Shown piece after piece: positions 38,823 to 49,490 of a stretch of 64,000 nt of DNA (within the stretch, counting starts at the first letter, position 1; every line of letters starts with the position of its first letter). Position numbers and translations under genes: made by a program. The stretch is from Nocardioides guangzhouensis (GTDB lineage: Bacteria > Actinomycetota > Actinomycetes > Propionibacteriales > Nocardioidaceae): the NCBI RefSeq assembly GCF_004519545.1, contig NZ_SDKM01000017.1:1-64000 (forward strand), written 5' to 3'. The notes below the pieces were generated by a model. It ran no database searches. It was not told the DNA's origin and worked only from the letters and a program-made list of their open reading frames with translations.

Positions 38823-40352
38823 TCAGGAGCGCGGCGGCGTCTCCTCGCCCATCAGCCAGGCGTCGAAGAAGGCGGTGAGCTCCTCGCCGGTCTCCTTCTC
38901 GATCCAGGAGAGGTACTCCTCACGGGTGGCGTTGCCGAGCCGCTTGACCGACGGCCACTTCCTCACCATCGCCCAGAACTCGTCGTCGCCGATCTTCTTC
39001 CGCAGCTCGTGCCACATCAGCGCCGGGCCGTAGTAGATGTTGCCCTGCCCGAACGTGGTCGGGTCGTAGTTGCCGGGCGGGCCGGACTCGGCGCGCATCC
39101 CGGACTCGGCGGACGCCCAGGTGTCCATCACGTCGTCGATCGACTGTCCGCCGCGGTCCGCCTCGAACTGCCCCTGGAGGTACATCGTCATGCCCTCGTT
39201 CATCCAGACGTCCTTCCAGTCGGTCGGCGTCACCAGGTCGCCGTACCACTGGTGGGTGATCTCGTGGACCAGCACCTCGGGCGAGGTGGTGTAGTCGGTG
39301 TCCCCGAGCGTGATCATGGTCTGGGTCTCCATGCCGCTCTCGGAGTCGACGACCAGGACACCGAGGGACTCGAAGGGGTACGTCCCGAGCTTCTTCTCGT
39401 TCCAGGCGAGCGCCTGCGGCGAGAACCGCACCGCGTCCAGCGAGGCCGGGTCGTCGGCGGGCGTCCAGTAGGTGATCGGGACGCCGCTGTCGCTCTCGTC
39501 CCGGGTCATCACCATGTCGCCGATTGCGATGGTCGTGAGGTACGACGCGGTGGGGGCGTCGAGGCTCCACTCGGTGACGGTCTTTCCGCGGACCCTCTCG
39601 CGGGACTGCAGCTGCCCGTTGGCCACCCCGACCCAGCCGCGGGGCGCGGTGATCGTGAAGTCGTAGAAGGCCTTGTCGGAGGGCTGGTCGTTGACCGGGT
39701 ACCACGTGTAGGCGCCGTAGGGCTCCTGCATCGTCCAGACCTCGCCGTCGTCGGTGACCGTCCAGCCGGTGGTGTCGAAGTCGCTGCGGGTGGTGGGCGC
39801 GCTGGCCGGCTCGGGGGTGCCGGAGTACTCCACGACGAGGACGTAGGTGCCGTCCTTCTCGACCGGCGCCTGCACGACGAGGTCCTTGCCGTTGTGCTGG
39901 GTGTCGACCTCCTCGCCGTCGAGCGTGGCCTTGTCGACGACGAGCGGGTCGCCGAAGTCGAGCCGGAACTCCTCGGCGGTGGCGGTGGAGCGGAAGGCGA
40001 GCGTGGTGGTGCCGGTGAGGACCTGCTCGTCGGGGTCCCATGCGATGTCGAGGTGGTAGTGCAGCGCGTCCACGCCCGGGTCGCCGACGTTGGGGTAGAG
40101 GCTGTCCTCGAGGGGCCGGCTCCGGGCGGGTTCGTACGCCGGGTCGTCCGGGTCGACGTCAGCCGCAGCGGGGTCGGCAGGGGTGTCGGTGGTCGACGGG
40201 CTGGACTCGTCGGCCGGTTCCCCGGCCGCGGCCTCCTTGTCGTCGTTGCCGGACAGGCTGACCACGAGGACGACCGCGCCCACCACGAGCACGACGGCGG
40301 CGACGATCGCCCACAGCCTGGTCCTCAACGCGTCCCCCTTGGAATCGGTCAC
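38823..40352 (-). CDS. M1-family zinc metallopeptidase, membrane anchored
   Basis: A 509-residue aminopeptidase-like protein. One membrane helix (about 13-33) and an acidic Ser/Thr/Pro linker (to about 75) place the catalytic part outside the membrane. N-terminal beta domain, then H-E-I-T-H-Q-W-Y-G-D with a Glu ligand in D-V-W-M-N-E-G-M about 18 residues later, the M1 gluzincin signature. The canonical G-x-M-E-N exopeptidase motif appears changed to S-G-M-E-T-Q near residue 325. The large C-terminal helical domain of full M1 enzymes is absent, as in short actinobacterial M1 proteins. Inferred role in extracellular peptide trimming. Confidence 0.87.
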   Translation of the reverse strand: MTDSKGDALRTRLWAIVAAVVLVVGAVVLVVSLSGNDDKEAAAGEPADESSPSTTDTPADPAAADVDPDDPAYEPARSRPLEDSLYPNVGDPGVDALHYHLDIAWDPDEQVLTGTTTLAFRSTATAEEFRLDFGDPLVVDKATLDGEEVDTQHNGKDLVVQAPVEKDGTYVLVVEYSGTPEPASAPTTRSDFDTTGWTVTDDGEVWTMQEPYGAYTWYPVNDQPSDKAFYDFTITAPRGWVGVANGQLQSRERVRGKTVTEWSLDAPTASYLTTIAIGDMVMTRDESDSGVPITYWTPADDPASLDAVRFSPQALAWNEKKLGTYPFESLGVLVVDSESGMETQTMITLGDTDYTTSPEVLVHEITHQWYGDLVTPTDWKDVWMNEGMTMYLQGQFEADRGGQSIDDVMDTWASAESGMRAESGPPGNYDPTTFGQGNIYYGPALMWHELRKKIGDDEFWAMVRKWPSVKRLGNATREEYLSWIEKETGEELTAFFDAWLMGEETPPRS

Positions 40353-40374
40353 CTCTTCCTACCCCACCCCGGGG

Positions 40375-40406
40375 CGATCCGAACCCCGGATTCGCATGAC
40401 GGATCG
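40375..40406. terminator. hairpin between GNAT and M1 peptidase genes
   Basis: CGATCCG (40375-40381) and CGGATCG (40400-40406) are perfect inverted arms around an 18-nt spacer, flanked by C-rich and G-rich runs. It lies just downstream of the GNAT gene and upstream of the peptidase gene, both on the minus strand. Weak terminator or operator candidate. Confidence 0.3.
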
Positions 40407-40428
40407 GTCCTCGGGGGGCGGCACGGCC

Positions 40429-40908
40429 TCACTCGAGCTCGAGGGAGAGCAGCGCCACCTGGTGACCGGGCTCGCCCCGGGTCCCGACGTCGACGTAGCC
40501 CCGGCCGCGGTGGAAGGCCAGCGACGGCTCGTTGGGTGGCTCGCTGTTGACCTCGAGCACCATCCGCCCGTGCGGCACGGCGGACCGCTCCAGCTCGTCG
40601 TACGCCGCGGCGCCGAGGCCGCGCCGGCGGAACGAGTCGTCGATCACGACCCGGTCGAGGTAGTAGAAGGCCGGCCCGTAGCGCTCGGTGAACCAGGCGT
40701 AGTTGAGGCCGTCGTAGTCGGTGCCGGGGGCGAACGTGATCACGAACCCGGCCGGGTCCCCGTCGACCTCGATGACGTCGCCGCGGTCGGCCCGGTCGAG
40801 CAGGTAGCCCAGCCGGTCGCCGTCCAGCGGGGCGAGCAGTTCCACGTTGCGCTCGTTGAGCGCGAGCACGAACGCGTGGTCGTCGGAGGTGATCGGTCGG
40901 AGTCGCAC
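40429..40908 (-). CDS. GNAT family N-acetyltransferase
   Basis: A 159-residue acyltransferase with N-terminal R-L-R-P-I-T-S-D-D, the acetyl-CoA loop R-R-R-G-L-G-A-A-A-Y and C-terminal E-V-N-S-E-P-P-N-E-P-S-L-A-F-H-R-G-R-G-Y in which the usual N-x-x-A-x-x-F-Y is modified. Substrate unknown. GTG 40908 with TAGGCT 6 nt upstream (40920-40915) supports a leaderless start. Not clearly linked to neighbours. Confidence 0.83.
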   Translation of the reverse strand: MRLRPITSDDHAFVLALNERNVELLAPLDGDRLGYLLDRADRGDVIEVDGDPAGFVITFAPGTDYDGLNYAWFTERYGPAFYYLDRVVIDDSFRRRGLGAAAYDELERSAVPHGRMVLEVNSEPPNEPSLAFHRGRGYVDVGTRGEPGHQVALLSLELE

Positions 40909-40930
40909 CTCCCCAGCCTACGGAGGGGCC

Positions 40931-42586
<1,656 letters not shown>

Positions 42587-42668
42587 GCCGCCATCATGCT
42601 CCGACCGGTGGGCGTGGGGCGAGGGCCCATCCGGGCCGTCTCACCCCGAGGACCACTCGCCGGGGCCC

Positions 42669-43622
42669 TCACGGCCAGGTGAGATCCACGGTCTTCTCGC
42701 TCAGCTCCCACAGCGAACGCTGTGCGTCCCGGTCGCGGGACAGGCGCGTCGAGGTGACCACGTGCGGCGCACCGCGCCACTCGCCGGGACCGCGCGGGCC
42801 GACGTACGAGCCTCCGGGGAGGGCCGCGGTCGCCGCCATCAGGATCGGCTGGGCGCCGGCCTCCGCGGACTGGGCGGTGGCCCGCATCGCGGCGTCGAGG
42901 ATGCTGGTCAGGCCGCCCGAGGACCGCAGCGTCTGTCCCCACGACAGGAGGTGCGTGGCGGAGTAGCCGGGGTGCGCCGCGACCGCGGTCACCCGCAGCC
43001 CGGCCTCGCGCAGCCGCCGGTCGAGCTCGTAGGTGAAGAGCAGGTTGGCCAGCTTGGTCTGGCAGTAGACCGGCCAGCGCTGGTAGCGGCCGGGTGCGGC
43101 CTGCGGGTCGCCCAGCGGCGCGGAGCGGGCCAGGCGGTGCCCGTTCGAGGACACCGTGACCACCCGGCCGCCGCCGGAGGCGACCAGCCGGGGGAGCAGC
43201 AGCCCGGCGAGCAGGAACGGCCCGAAGTGGTTGGTGGCCATCTGGAGCTCGAGGCCGTCGACGGTGCGGCGGTACGGCGTCGCCATCACGCCGGCGTTGC
43301 TGACCAGCACGTCGACCGGGCCGAGCCGGTCGGCGTCGTCGGCCGCGCGGCGGACCGATCCGAGGTCGGCGAGGTCGACGAGCAGCCGGTCGAGGTCCGC
43401 GTCGGGCACCGCCCGCCGGAGCGCGGCCTCGGTGTCGTCGAGCTTGTCGGGGTTGCGCGCCGCGAGCACGACCCGGGCCCCGTTCCGGGCCAGCTCCAGC
43501 GCGACCTCGCGGCCCAGGCCGCTGGTGCTGCCGGTGACCACGAACGTGCGCCCCGTCTGGTCGCCGATGTCGTCCCGGCTCCACCCGGACGAGCGGCCGG
43601 ACCACCCGGCCGACGGGGTCAC
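42669..43622 (-). CDS. short-chain dehydrogenase/reductase
   Basis: A 317-residue SDR with the cofactor motif T-G-S-T-S-G-L-G (about 30-37), an arginine after strand 2 favouring NADP(H), N-A-G-V near 110 and a catalytic S..Y-C-Q-T-K (Y-x-x-x-K). It resembles retinol-dehydrogenase/WW-domain-oxidoreductase-like bacterial SDRs that act on lipophilic substrates. GTG 43622 overlaps the stop of the mycothiol-dependent enzyme gene by 4 nt, so the two form an operon. Confidence 0.85.
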   Translation of the reverse strand: MTPSAGWSGRSSGWSRDDIGDQTGRTFVVTGSTSGLGREVALELARNGARVVLAARNPDKLDDTEAALRRAVPDADLDRLLVDLADLGSVRRAADDADRLGPVDVLVSNAGVMATPYRRTVDGLELQMATNHFGPFLLAGLLLPRLVASGGGRVVTVSSNGHRLARSAPLGDPQAAPGRYQRWPVYCQTKLANLLFTYELDRRLREAGLRVTAVAAHPGYSATHLLSWGQTLRSSGGLTSILDAAMRATAQSAEAGAQPILMAATAALPGGSYVGPRGPGEWRGAPHVVTSTRLSRDRDAQRSLWELSEKTVDLTWP

Positions 43623-44491
43623 GGGGTGACCGCGAACGAGTCGAGCACGGCCCGGCCGAGCTCCTCGTCGCCGGTGACCTCGGCACGGGTCGGGGCACGC
43701 CGCCCGCCGGCGACCACGACGAAGTCCTCGCGGTCCAGCCGGATGCGGACGGTCGGGTGGGCCGGCGGGTCGACCGGGCGGGCCCGCCCGTCGTCGCCCA
43801 CCCGCACGGCGTACGGCGCGCTGCCGGCGACGTCGAGCACGACCGTGGTGCCGGCCGGCGGAGCGACCCGCTTGCCGACCACGAGCCCGAGACTCTCGAC
43901 GAGGTAGTCGGCGGTGTGCTGGGCGGCCACCGAGTCGAGGCCGCCGGGGAGGCCGACCGCCCGGCGCACGTCCTGCTCGTGCATCCACACGTCCAGCGGA
44001 CGGTTGCGCAGCAGCCGCTCCCAGCTCCAGCCGATGCCGCCGAAGATGCGCTCGGGTGTGGCCCCGGGATCGGTCGGCGGGTCGGCGAGCAGCGCGGTGT
44101 GCCGGCTGGTCGCGGCCTCCCGGATCTCGGTGATCAGCTCGTCGGGGCTGCGGTCGCGGCGGGCCACCACGCCCTGCTCGGTGTAGAGGCCCATGAGGCC
44201 GGTGACGTGTGCCGGCGTCCCCACGTCGACGGTCTCCTCCGGCGCCCCGGACAGCACCCCCTCGAGGTGCGCGATGTGCGCCGCCACGGCGTGCACGTCC
44301 CATCCCGGCAGGTCGGTGGGGGCGTCCCAGGCGTCGGCGGGCACCGCCTCGAGGACCTTGGTGAAGTCGTCGACCGCGTGCCACCAGACGTCGACGTACG
44401 TCGCGAGGCGGGCGGCCCCGTCGTCGTCCGGTGCGTCGCTGGTGGGCTGCGTATCGCTCGGGACGTCCCGGGATGCCGTCTCGCTCGTCAT
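43619..44491 (-). CDS. maleylpyruvate isomerase-family mycothiol-dependent enzyme
   Basis: A 290-residue protein of the DinB-like MDMPI superfamily. The N-terminal four-helix bundle (about 28-180) carries metal-binding histidines in the D-L-P-G-W-D-V-H-A-V-A-A-H-I-A-H-L-E block and D-V-W-M-H-E-Q-D near 195, followed by the MDMPI C-terminal domain (about 200-290). Members use mycothiol as cofactor, supporting an actinobacterial host. Reaction unknown. First gene of a pair with the SDR; a TAGCAT box 7 nt before the ATG indicates a leaderless start. Confidence 0.83.
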   Translation of the reverse strand: MTSETASRDVPSDTQPTSDAPDDDGAARLATYVDVWWHAVDDFTKVLEAVPADAWDAPTDLPGWDVHAVAAHIAHLEGVLSGAPEETVDVGTPAHVTGLMGLYTEQGVVARRDRSPDELITEIREAATSRHTALLADPPTDPGATPERIFGGIGWSWERLLRNRPLDVWMHEQDVRRAVGLPGGLDSVAAQHTADYLVESLGLVVGKRVAPPAGTTVVLDVAGSAPYAVRVGDDGRARPVDPPAHPTVRIRLDREDFVVVAGGRRAPTRAEVTGDEELGRAVLDSFAVTP

Positions 44492-44586
44492 GCAGGCGAT
44501 GCTAGTCACCCGCCGGGCGCGGACCGCCGGCCCCGGGGTGCTGGAGGGCGGTGACCGCCGAAGAGGACCCCGGCGGTGCTCTGCTC

Positions 44587-44592
44587 TAGGGT
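44587..44592 (+). promoter_or_regulatory. -10 box of glycan gene group
   Basis: TAGGGT about 37 nt before the GTG start of the GT2 gene, giving a short leader with GGAGGA as ribosome site. It is probably the promoter of the plus-strand glycan operon 44629-48283. Confidence 0.45.
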
Positions 44593-44628
44593 GGGTTGGC
44601 CATCGAAGACCTATGGAGGAGTCGCCAC

Positions 44629-45600
44629 GTGGAGCAGCCATCGGGGCTGACGGAACCGGCGACGCCGGACCCGAAGTCGTTCACCTACTCGCTCGTGGTC
44701 CCGGTGTTCAACAGCGAAGGCGTCGTCGGCAGCACGGTCGACCGGATCGTCGAGGTGTTCGAGGGCGCCGGGCTGCGCTACCAGCTGGTGTTGGTCAACG
44801 ACGGCAGCCGTGACCGCAGCTGGGAGGTCATCGCCGCCAAGGCCCGGGCCAACCCCCACGTCGTCGCGCTGAACCTCCTGCAGAACTACGGGCAGCACCA
44901 GGCCAACCTGGCCGGCTTCCGCGAGGCCACCGGCGACTTCGTGATCACCCTCGACGACGACATGCAGAACCCGCCCGACCAGGCGCTGGTGCTCATCGAC
45001 GAGGCCATGAAGGGCTGGGACGTCGTCTTCGGCCGGTTCGAGCGCAAGCAGGCGGCCGGCTACCGCCGCCTCGGGACCCAGGCGATCTCGATGATCAACC
45101 GCCGGGTCTTCGGGCAGCCGCCCGAGCTCACCGTGTCCAACTTCCGGATCCTGCGCCGCGGCGTGGTCGACCGGATCTGCGCCTCCCGCACCGCGCACCC
45201 CTACATCACCGGTCAGGCGCTGATGTACTCCAGCTCCCGCACGGACGTGCTGGTCCGGCACGAGCCCCGGCCGGTGGGGTCCAGCAACTACTCGCTGGCC
45301 CGGATCCTCCGGCTGGTGCTGACCATCCTGTTCAGCTACTCGTCGTGGCCGCTGCGCGCGGCCGCGCTGACCGGCTTCGGGATCGCGTTCCTCAGCTTCC
45401 TGCTCGGCGTCTTCTACCTCGTCCGGTCGTTCTTCGTGGACACCAACGTCGAGGGATGGACCACGATCATCGTGCTGCTCGCCATGTTCAACGGCATCAT
45501 CATCGCGCTGCTCTCCATGCTGGGCGAGTACGTCGTCCGCACCCTCAACGCGGTCAGCGCCCAGGACGTCTACCACGTGCGGGAGCGGGTGGGCGCGTGA
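44629..45600 (+). CDS. GT2 family glycosyltransferase, polyprenyl-phosphate type
   Basis: A 323-residue GT-A enzyme. Nucleotide-sugar fold with V-V-P-V-F-N-S-E near the start, N-D-G-S-R-D-R-S, and the metal-binding L-D-D-D-M-Q-N-P-P. Two C-terminal membrane helices (about 225-255 and 260-290) make it resemble GtrB/ArnC/DPM-type enzymes that load a sugar on undecaprenyl phosphate. GTG 44629 is chosen for GGAGGA at 44615-44620. First gene of a plus-strand operon with sulfotransferase, aminotransferase and methyltransferase; it ends overlapping the next start by 4 nt. Confidence 0.88.
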   Translation: MEQPSGLTEPATPDPKSFTYSLVVPVFNSEGVVGSTVDRIVEVFEGAGLRYQLVLVNDGSRDRSWEVIAAKARANPHVVALNLLQNYGQHQANLAGFREATGDFVITLDDDMQNPPDQALVLIDEAMKGWDVVFGRFERKQAAGYRRLGTQAISMINRRVFGQPPELTVSNFRILRRGVVDRICASRTAHPYITGQALMYSSSRTDVLVRHEPRPVGSSNYSLARILRLVLTILFSYSSWPLRAAALTGFGIAFLSFLLGVFYLVRSFFVDTNVEGWTTIIVLLAMFNGIIIALLSMLGEYVVRTLNAVSAQDVYHVRERVGA

Positions 45601-46376
45601 CCCGGCACCTCCTGGTGATCGGGGCGCAGCGCAGCGGGACGACGTACCTCCACTCCCTGCTGGAGGCCCACCCCGCGATCGCGATGGCGCAGCCGTCCCG
45701 TCCGGAGCCGAAGGTCTTCCTGTCCGACGAGCTCACCGATCGCGGCCTCGACTGGTACCGCGCGACGTACTTCGCCCACGTCGCCGACGAGACCGTGCTC
45801 GGCGACAAGAGCACCAGCTACATCGAGGACCCGCTCGCCCCGGCCCGCGCCGCGCGGATGCTGGGCGTTCCGTTCGTGGTCGCGCTGCTGCGCGACCCGG
45901 TGACCCGCGCGGTGTCCAACTGGCGGTTCAGCACCGACAACGGGTTCGAGAACCGTGGCCTGGTCGAGGCCCTCACCGACTGCCTCGACGAGGCCGCCGC
46001 CGGCGAGTGGGACCGGGCGACCACGTCGGTCTCGCCGTTCGCCTACCTCGTCCGCGGTCGCTACGCGGACCACCTGCGGCCCTGGCTCGACGCGTTCCCG
46101 CAGACCAGCCACGTCCTGTTCACCGACGAGCTGCTCGGGGACCCGGCGGTGATCCGTCGCCTGTACGCCGACCTCGGCGTCGACCCCGGCTTCGTGCCGC
46201 CCGGGCGCGACGAGGTGGTCAACGAGAGCGAGGAGCCGGCCCCGGACCTCCCCGAGGAGCTGCTCAGGCGGCTCAGGGAATACTTTGCAGACAGCGACGA
46301 CGCCCTGGCACGTCTGTGCGGGCGTCGTCCGCCGTGGACCAGCGATGGAGGAAGTGACACCCATGGGGCCGACTGA
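45597..46376 (+). CDS. sulfotransferase domain protein
   Basis: A 259-residue PAPS-dependent sulfotransferase. The 5'-phosphosulfate loop G-A-Q-R-S-G-T-T (8-15) and the 3'-phosphate motif L-R-D-P-V-T-R-A-V-S-N-W (about 91-102) are intact. Position between a GT2 and a sugar aminotransferase suggests sulfation of a surface polysaccharide or glycolipid sugar (inference). Start GTG 45597 overlaps the GT2 stop. Confidence 0.87.
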   Translation: MTRHLLVIGAQRSGTTYLHSLLEAHPAIAMAQPSRPEPKVFLSDELTDRGLDWYRATYFAHVADETVLGDKSTSYIEDPLAPARAARMLGVPFVVALLRDPVTRAVSNWRFSTDNGFENRGLVEALTDCLDEAAAGEWDRATTSVSPFAYLVRGRYADHLRPWLDAFPQTSHVLFTDELLGDPAVIRRLYADLGVDPGFVPPGRDEVVNESEEPAPDLPEELLRRLREYFADSDDALARLCGRRPPWTSDGGSDTHGAD

Positions 46377-47538
46377 GACCCCCGACCTGCCGATGATCCC
46401 GTTCAACCGGCCCGCGCTCGAGGGCCGCGAGCTCGACTACGTCCGGGAGTCGATGCTCAGCGGCCACCAGTCGTCCGGAGGCGAGTTCGGCAGGAAGGCG
46501 ATGGCGATCCTCGCCGAGGAGACCGGCGCCGAGGACGTCCTCCTGACCACCTCCTGCACGTCCGCGCTCGAGCTGTCCGCGATGCTGCTCGACCTCGGGC
46601 CCGACGACACCGTCATCGTCCCGTCGTTCACGTTCACCACGAGCGCCCTGGCGTTCGCGAGGCAGGGCGCCCGGCTGCTGTTCTGCGACATCGAGCCGCA
46701 CACCCTGGGGATCGACGCGGAGCACCTCGCCAGCCTCATCGACGACAGCGTCAAGGCCGTCGTGGTCGTGCACTACGCCGGCATCGCGTGCGACCTCGAG
46801 GGCGTGCAGAAGGTGCTCGCCGACCACCCCGGGGTGACGCTGGTCGAGGACAACGCGCACTCGCTGTTCGGCACCTGGCGCGACCGTCCGCTCGGCAGCT
46901 ACGGCCGGTTCGCGGCGCAGAGCTTCCACGACACCAAGAACTTCATCTGCGGTGAAGGCGGCGCGCTGCTGCTCAACGAGGCTCGCGACGTCGACCGGGC
47001 CCGGGTGCTCTACGACAAGGGCACCAACCGGAGGGCGTTCCTGCTCGGCCAGGTCGACAAGTACTCCTGGAAGGACACCGGGTCGTCCTTCGGGCTGTCC
47101 GACGTGCTCGCCGCCTACCTCCTCGCGCAGCTCGAGCAGCGGGAGGTCATCCAGGCCAAGCGGAAGGCGGTGTGGGACCGCTACCACGAGGCGCTCGCGC
47201 CGTACGCCGACGAGCACGGGTTCACGATCATGGAGACGCCGGCCGAGCGGACCTCGGCGTACCACATGTTCTACGTGCTGCTCGACTCCCACGAGCGCCG
47301 CAACGCGGTGCTCGGCTCGCTGCGCGAGGGCGGCGTCCAGGCGACGTTCCACTACGTTCCGCTGCACAGCTCGGACGCCGGCCGGATGTTCGCGCTCCGC
47401 GAGACCGCGTGTCCGGTCACCGATGACGTGAGCGGACGCTTGCTTCGGCTGCCGTTCTACAACAACCTGTCCGGTGAGGACGCCGACCGTGTGGTCGAGA
47501 CGTTCCTCGCGTCCCTGTCCGCGAGCGCGCCCGTCTGA
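46363..47538 (+). CDS. DegT/DnrJ/EryC1-family sugar aminotransferase (WecE/RffA-like)
   Basis: A 391-residue PLP enzyme. It begins I-P-F-N-R-P-A-L-E-G-R-E-L as in dTDP-4-oxo-6-deoxyglucose transaminases, with T-S-C-T-S-A-L-E-L, V-P-S-F-T-F-T-T-S, E-D-N-A-H-S-L and the PLP-lysine motif S-F-H-D-T-K-N-F-I-C-G-E-G-G. Expected product is dTDP-4-amino-4,6-dideoxygalactose. ATG 46363 is chosen for GGAGGAAG at 46347-46354; ATG 46345 is an in-frame alternative. Overlaps the sulfotransferase gene end by 14 nt. The product could be the sugar moved by the GT2 or GT39-like enzyme. Confidence 0.88.
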   Translation: MGPTETPDLPMIPFNRPALEGRELDYVRESMLSGHQSSGGEFGRKAMAILAEETGAEDVLLTTSCTSALELSAMLLDLGPDDTVIVPSFTFTTSALAFARQGARLLFCDIEPHTLGIDAEHLASLIDDSVKAVVVVHYAGIACDLEGVQKVLADHPGVTLVEDNAHSLFGTWRDRPLGSYGRFAAQSFHDTKNFICGEGGALLLNEARDVDRARVLYDKGTNRRAFLLGQVDKYSWKDTGSSFGLSDVLAAYLLAQLEQREVIQAKRKAVWDRYHEALAPYADEHGFTIMETPAERTSAYHMFYVLLDSHERRNAVLGSLREGGVQATFHYVPLHSSDAGRMFALRETACPVTDDVSGRLLRLPFYNNLSGEDADRVVETFLASLSASAPV

Positions 47539-47563
47539 CGCGAGCGCCCTGCCCGAGGAGCCC

Positions 47564-48283
47564 ATGGTCGAGCACCTGCAGCGAGGATCCGCCTCTCTCC
47601 GCGAGCCCGGCTACTGGTGGTACCGCGCCCGGGCCAGGCTGCTCGAGTCGGTGCTCGGTGGCTATCTCGGAGATCCCGGCCTGGTGCTCGACGTCGGCAG
47701 CGCCGACGGTCCGAGCGTCGGCTGGATGAAGCGGGTCGGCCAGCGCTACGCGCTCGACATCCACCCCGGCGGGCTGGAGGCCGGCCACGGAGTCTGCGGC
47801 ACGGCGACGGCGCTGCCGTTCCGGGACCGGACGTTCGACGTGGTGGCCGCGTTCGACGTGGTCGAGCACTGCCAGGACGAGGCGCGTGCGGTCGCCGAGC
47901 TGCACCGCGTCCTCCGGCCCGGTGGCCGGCTGCTGCTGTCGGTCCCGGCGTACCAGTGGGCCTGGTCCGACCACGACGTGCGCGCCGGGCACTACCGGCG
48001 CTACACGCGACGCCGGATCGTCCGGGCGGTGGAGCGCTCCGGGCTGCGGGTCGAGCGGTCGACGTACGCCTTCTCCGCGGTGTTCCCGCTCTTCGTCGCC
48101 GAGCGGGTGGTGCGCAAGGCCCGCGAGCGCACCGGGCGGGCCGCGCCGCCCGGCCTGACGCCGGTCTCCCCGGCTCTCGACCGGGTGCTCACCTCGCTGT
48201 CGCGGGCGGAGGCCCGGGTGCTGCTGCGACGCGACCTGCCGTTCGGCTCGTCGGTCCTGCTCGCGGCGGTCAAGCCGCGCTGA
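47564..48283 (+). CDS. SAM-dependent methyltransferase of glycan operon
   Basis: A 239-residue class I methyltransferase (methyltransf-11 type). SAM motif I L-D-V-G-S-A-D-G-P near 44, an acidic strand-2 end, F-D-V-V-E-H-C near 92 and L-R-P-G-G-R-L-L-L-S-V-P-A. Probably modifies a sugar, lipid carrier or glycan end. GAGGAG at 47555-47560. Its 3' end overlaps the convergent flippase gene by 14 bp. Confidence 0.83.
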   Translation: MVEHLQRGSASLREPGYWWYRARARLLESVLGGYLGDPGLVLDVGSADGPSVGWMKRVGQRYALDIHPGGLEAGHGVCGTATALPFRDRTFDVVAAFDVVEHCQDEARAVAELHRVLRPGGRLLLSVPAYQWAWSDHDVRAGHYRRYTRRRIVRAVERSGLRVERSTYAFSAVFPLFVAERVVRKARERTGRAAPPGLTPVSPALDRVLTSLSRAEARVLLRRDLPFGSSVLLAAVKPR

Positions 48284-49490
48284 CCGCCCGTTCGCGCGGC
48301 AGCAGCACGAGCAGGACGGCGGTCGCCGCCGCCTCGGCCACGACGAAGGCGGCCACCGTGCGGTCCAGCGGCGAGGCGTCCGCCATCAGCAGGTAGGCCA
48401 CCACGGCCGCCACCACGGCCAGCGCCCAGGCCGACGCCACCCGGGCCGGACGGTCGTGGGCGAGCAGGTCGACCATGGTGACCAGGTTCAGCACGGCCAG
48501 GGTGCAGGCCAGGGCGACGAAGCCGCACAGGTGGGCGGACAGGCTCACCGCCTCGCCGAAGACCAGGTGCAGCAGCCACGGGCCCAGGAACCAGCCCACC
48601 GCGAAGGCCGGGGCGAGCACCAGCACCGTGCCGCCGAGCAGCACCCGCCGGATCCGGGTCAGGGCGACGGTGTGCCCCTCCACCACGAGCTGGGTCATCC
48701 GGACGGTCAGGGAGACGACGCTGCCCTGGACGAGGATGTACGGCGCGCGGAACAGCGCGAGCGCCGCGAACAGGGACGTGATCTGCTCGGGCGACCCCCC
48801 GGCGAGCGCCAGCACGACCGGGCCGGCCGAGAGCGCGACCTGGGCGGTCAGCTGGGACGCGCCGGCCCCGGCCAGGAACGCGAACGGCCGCGAGGTGGGC
48901 TCGACCCGGCCGCTGCGGTCGAACCGGAGCGCACCGGGCCAGATCAGCGACGCGTAGTGCCCGACGACCAGCGCCACGCCGTACGCGACGGGGTCGTCGA
49001 CGCCGGTGACCGCGAGCACGCCCACGATCAGGCACCGCACGCCGTTCTCGACGACCAGGCTGCCCGCGACCGCGACGAACCGCTGCTGGGCGCTGAGGCC
49101 GCCGCGCACCAGGCCGATCGTCGCCGAGCCGAGCGTGGTGAGCAGCACCAGCAGCGGGAACCACGGAGCCTCGCTGTGGAAGAGGTCCTCCCGGAGCAGC
49201 CAGGCCACCACCCCGGTGGCCAGCGAGATCCCGAGGATCACCAGCAGCACGTGCGGGAGCGCGGCCCGCACGCTGGCTCCGCCGTGGGCGGACACCGTCC
49301 GTGCCACCCAGTGCTGCAGCGGGAAGGTCATGGCGGCGCTGGTGAACGTCCACCAGGTCCACAGCACCGAGACGGGTGCCGCTCCCTCGGCGCCGAGGGC
49401 GCGGGTGGACACCGCGAACACGACGTACGCGAGGATCCCGCTGACGGCTGAACCGGCGGCCAGCAGCGCGGCTCCGCGTCGCGCCGTCAC
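48270..49490 (-). CDS. polysaccharide flippase-like membrane protein (MATE/Wzx fold)
   Basis: A 406-residue protein with about 12 hydrophobic segments of the oligosaccharide flippase/lipopolysaccharide biosynthesis type, beginning L-L-A-A-G-S-A-V-S-G-I-L-A-Y. Predicted to translocate lipid-linked glycan across the membrane. It starts 4 nt inside the end of the adjacent membrane glycosyltransferase gene, so the two minus-strand genes form the second half of the glycan island. Confidence 0.75.
   Translation of the reverse strand: MTARRGAALLAAGSAVSGILAYVVFAVSTRALGAEGAAPVSVLWTWWTFTSAAMTFPLQHWVARTVSAHGGASVRAALPHVLLVILGISLATGVVAWLLREDLFHSEAPWFPLLVLLTTLGSATIGLVRGGLSAQQRFVAVAGSLVVENGVRCLIVGVLAVTGVDDPVAYGVALVVGHYASLIWPGALRFDRSGRVEPTSRPFAFLAGAGASQLTAQVALSAGPVVLALAGGSPEQITSLFAALALFRAPYILVQGSVVSLTVRMTQLVVEGHTVALTRIRRVLLGGTVLVLAPAFAVGWFLGPWLLHLVFGEAVSLSAHLCGFVALACTLAVLNLVTMVDLLAHDRPARVASAWALAVVAAVVAYLLMADASPLDRTVAAFVVAEAAATAVLLVLLPRERAVSAA

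Noticed and set aside
45345..45596. Upstream extension of the sulfotransferase frame
   Set aside because: It overlaps the GT2 gene in another frame; the P-loop lies right after GTG 45597, which gives normal family length.
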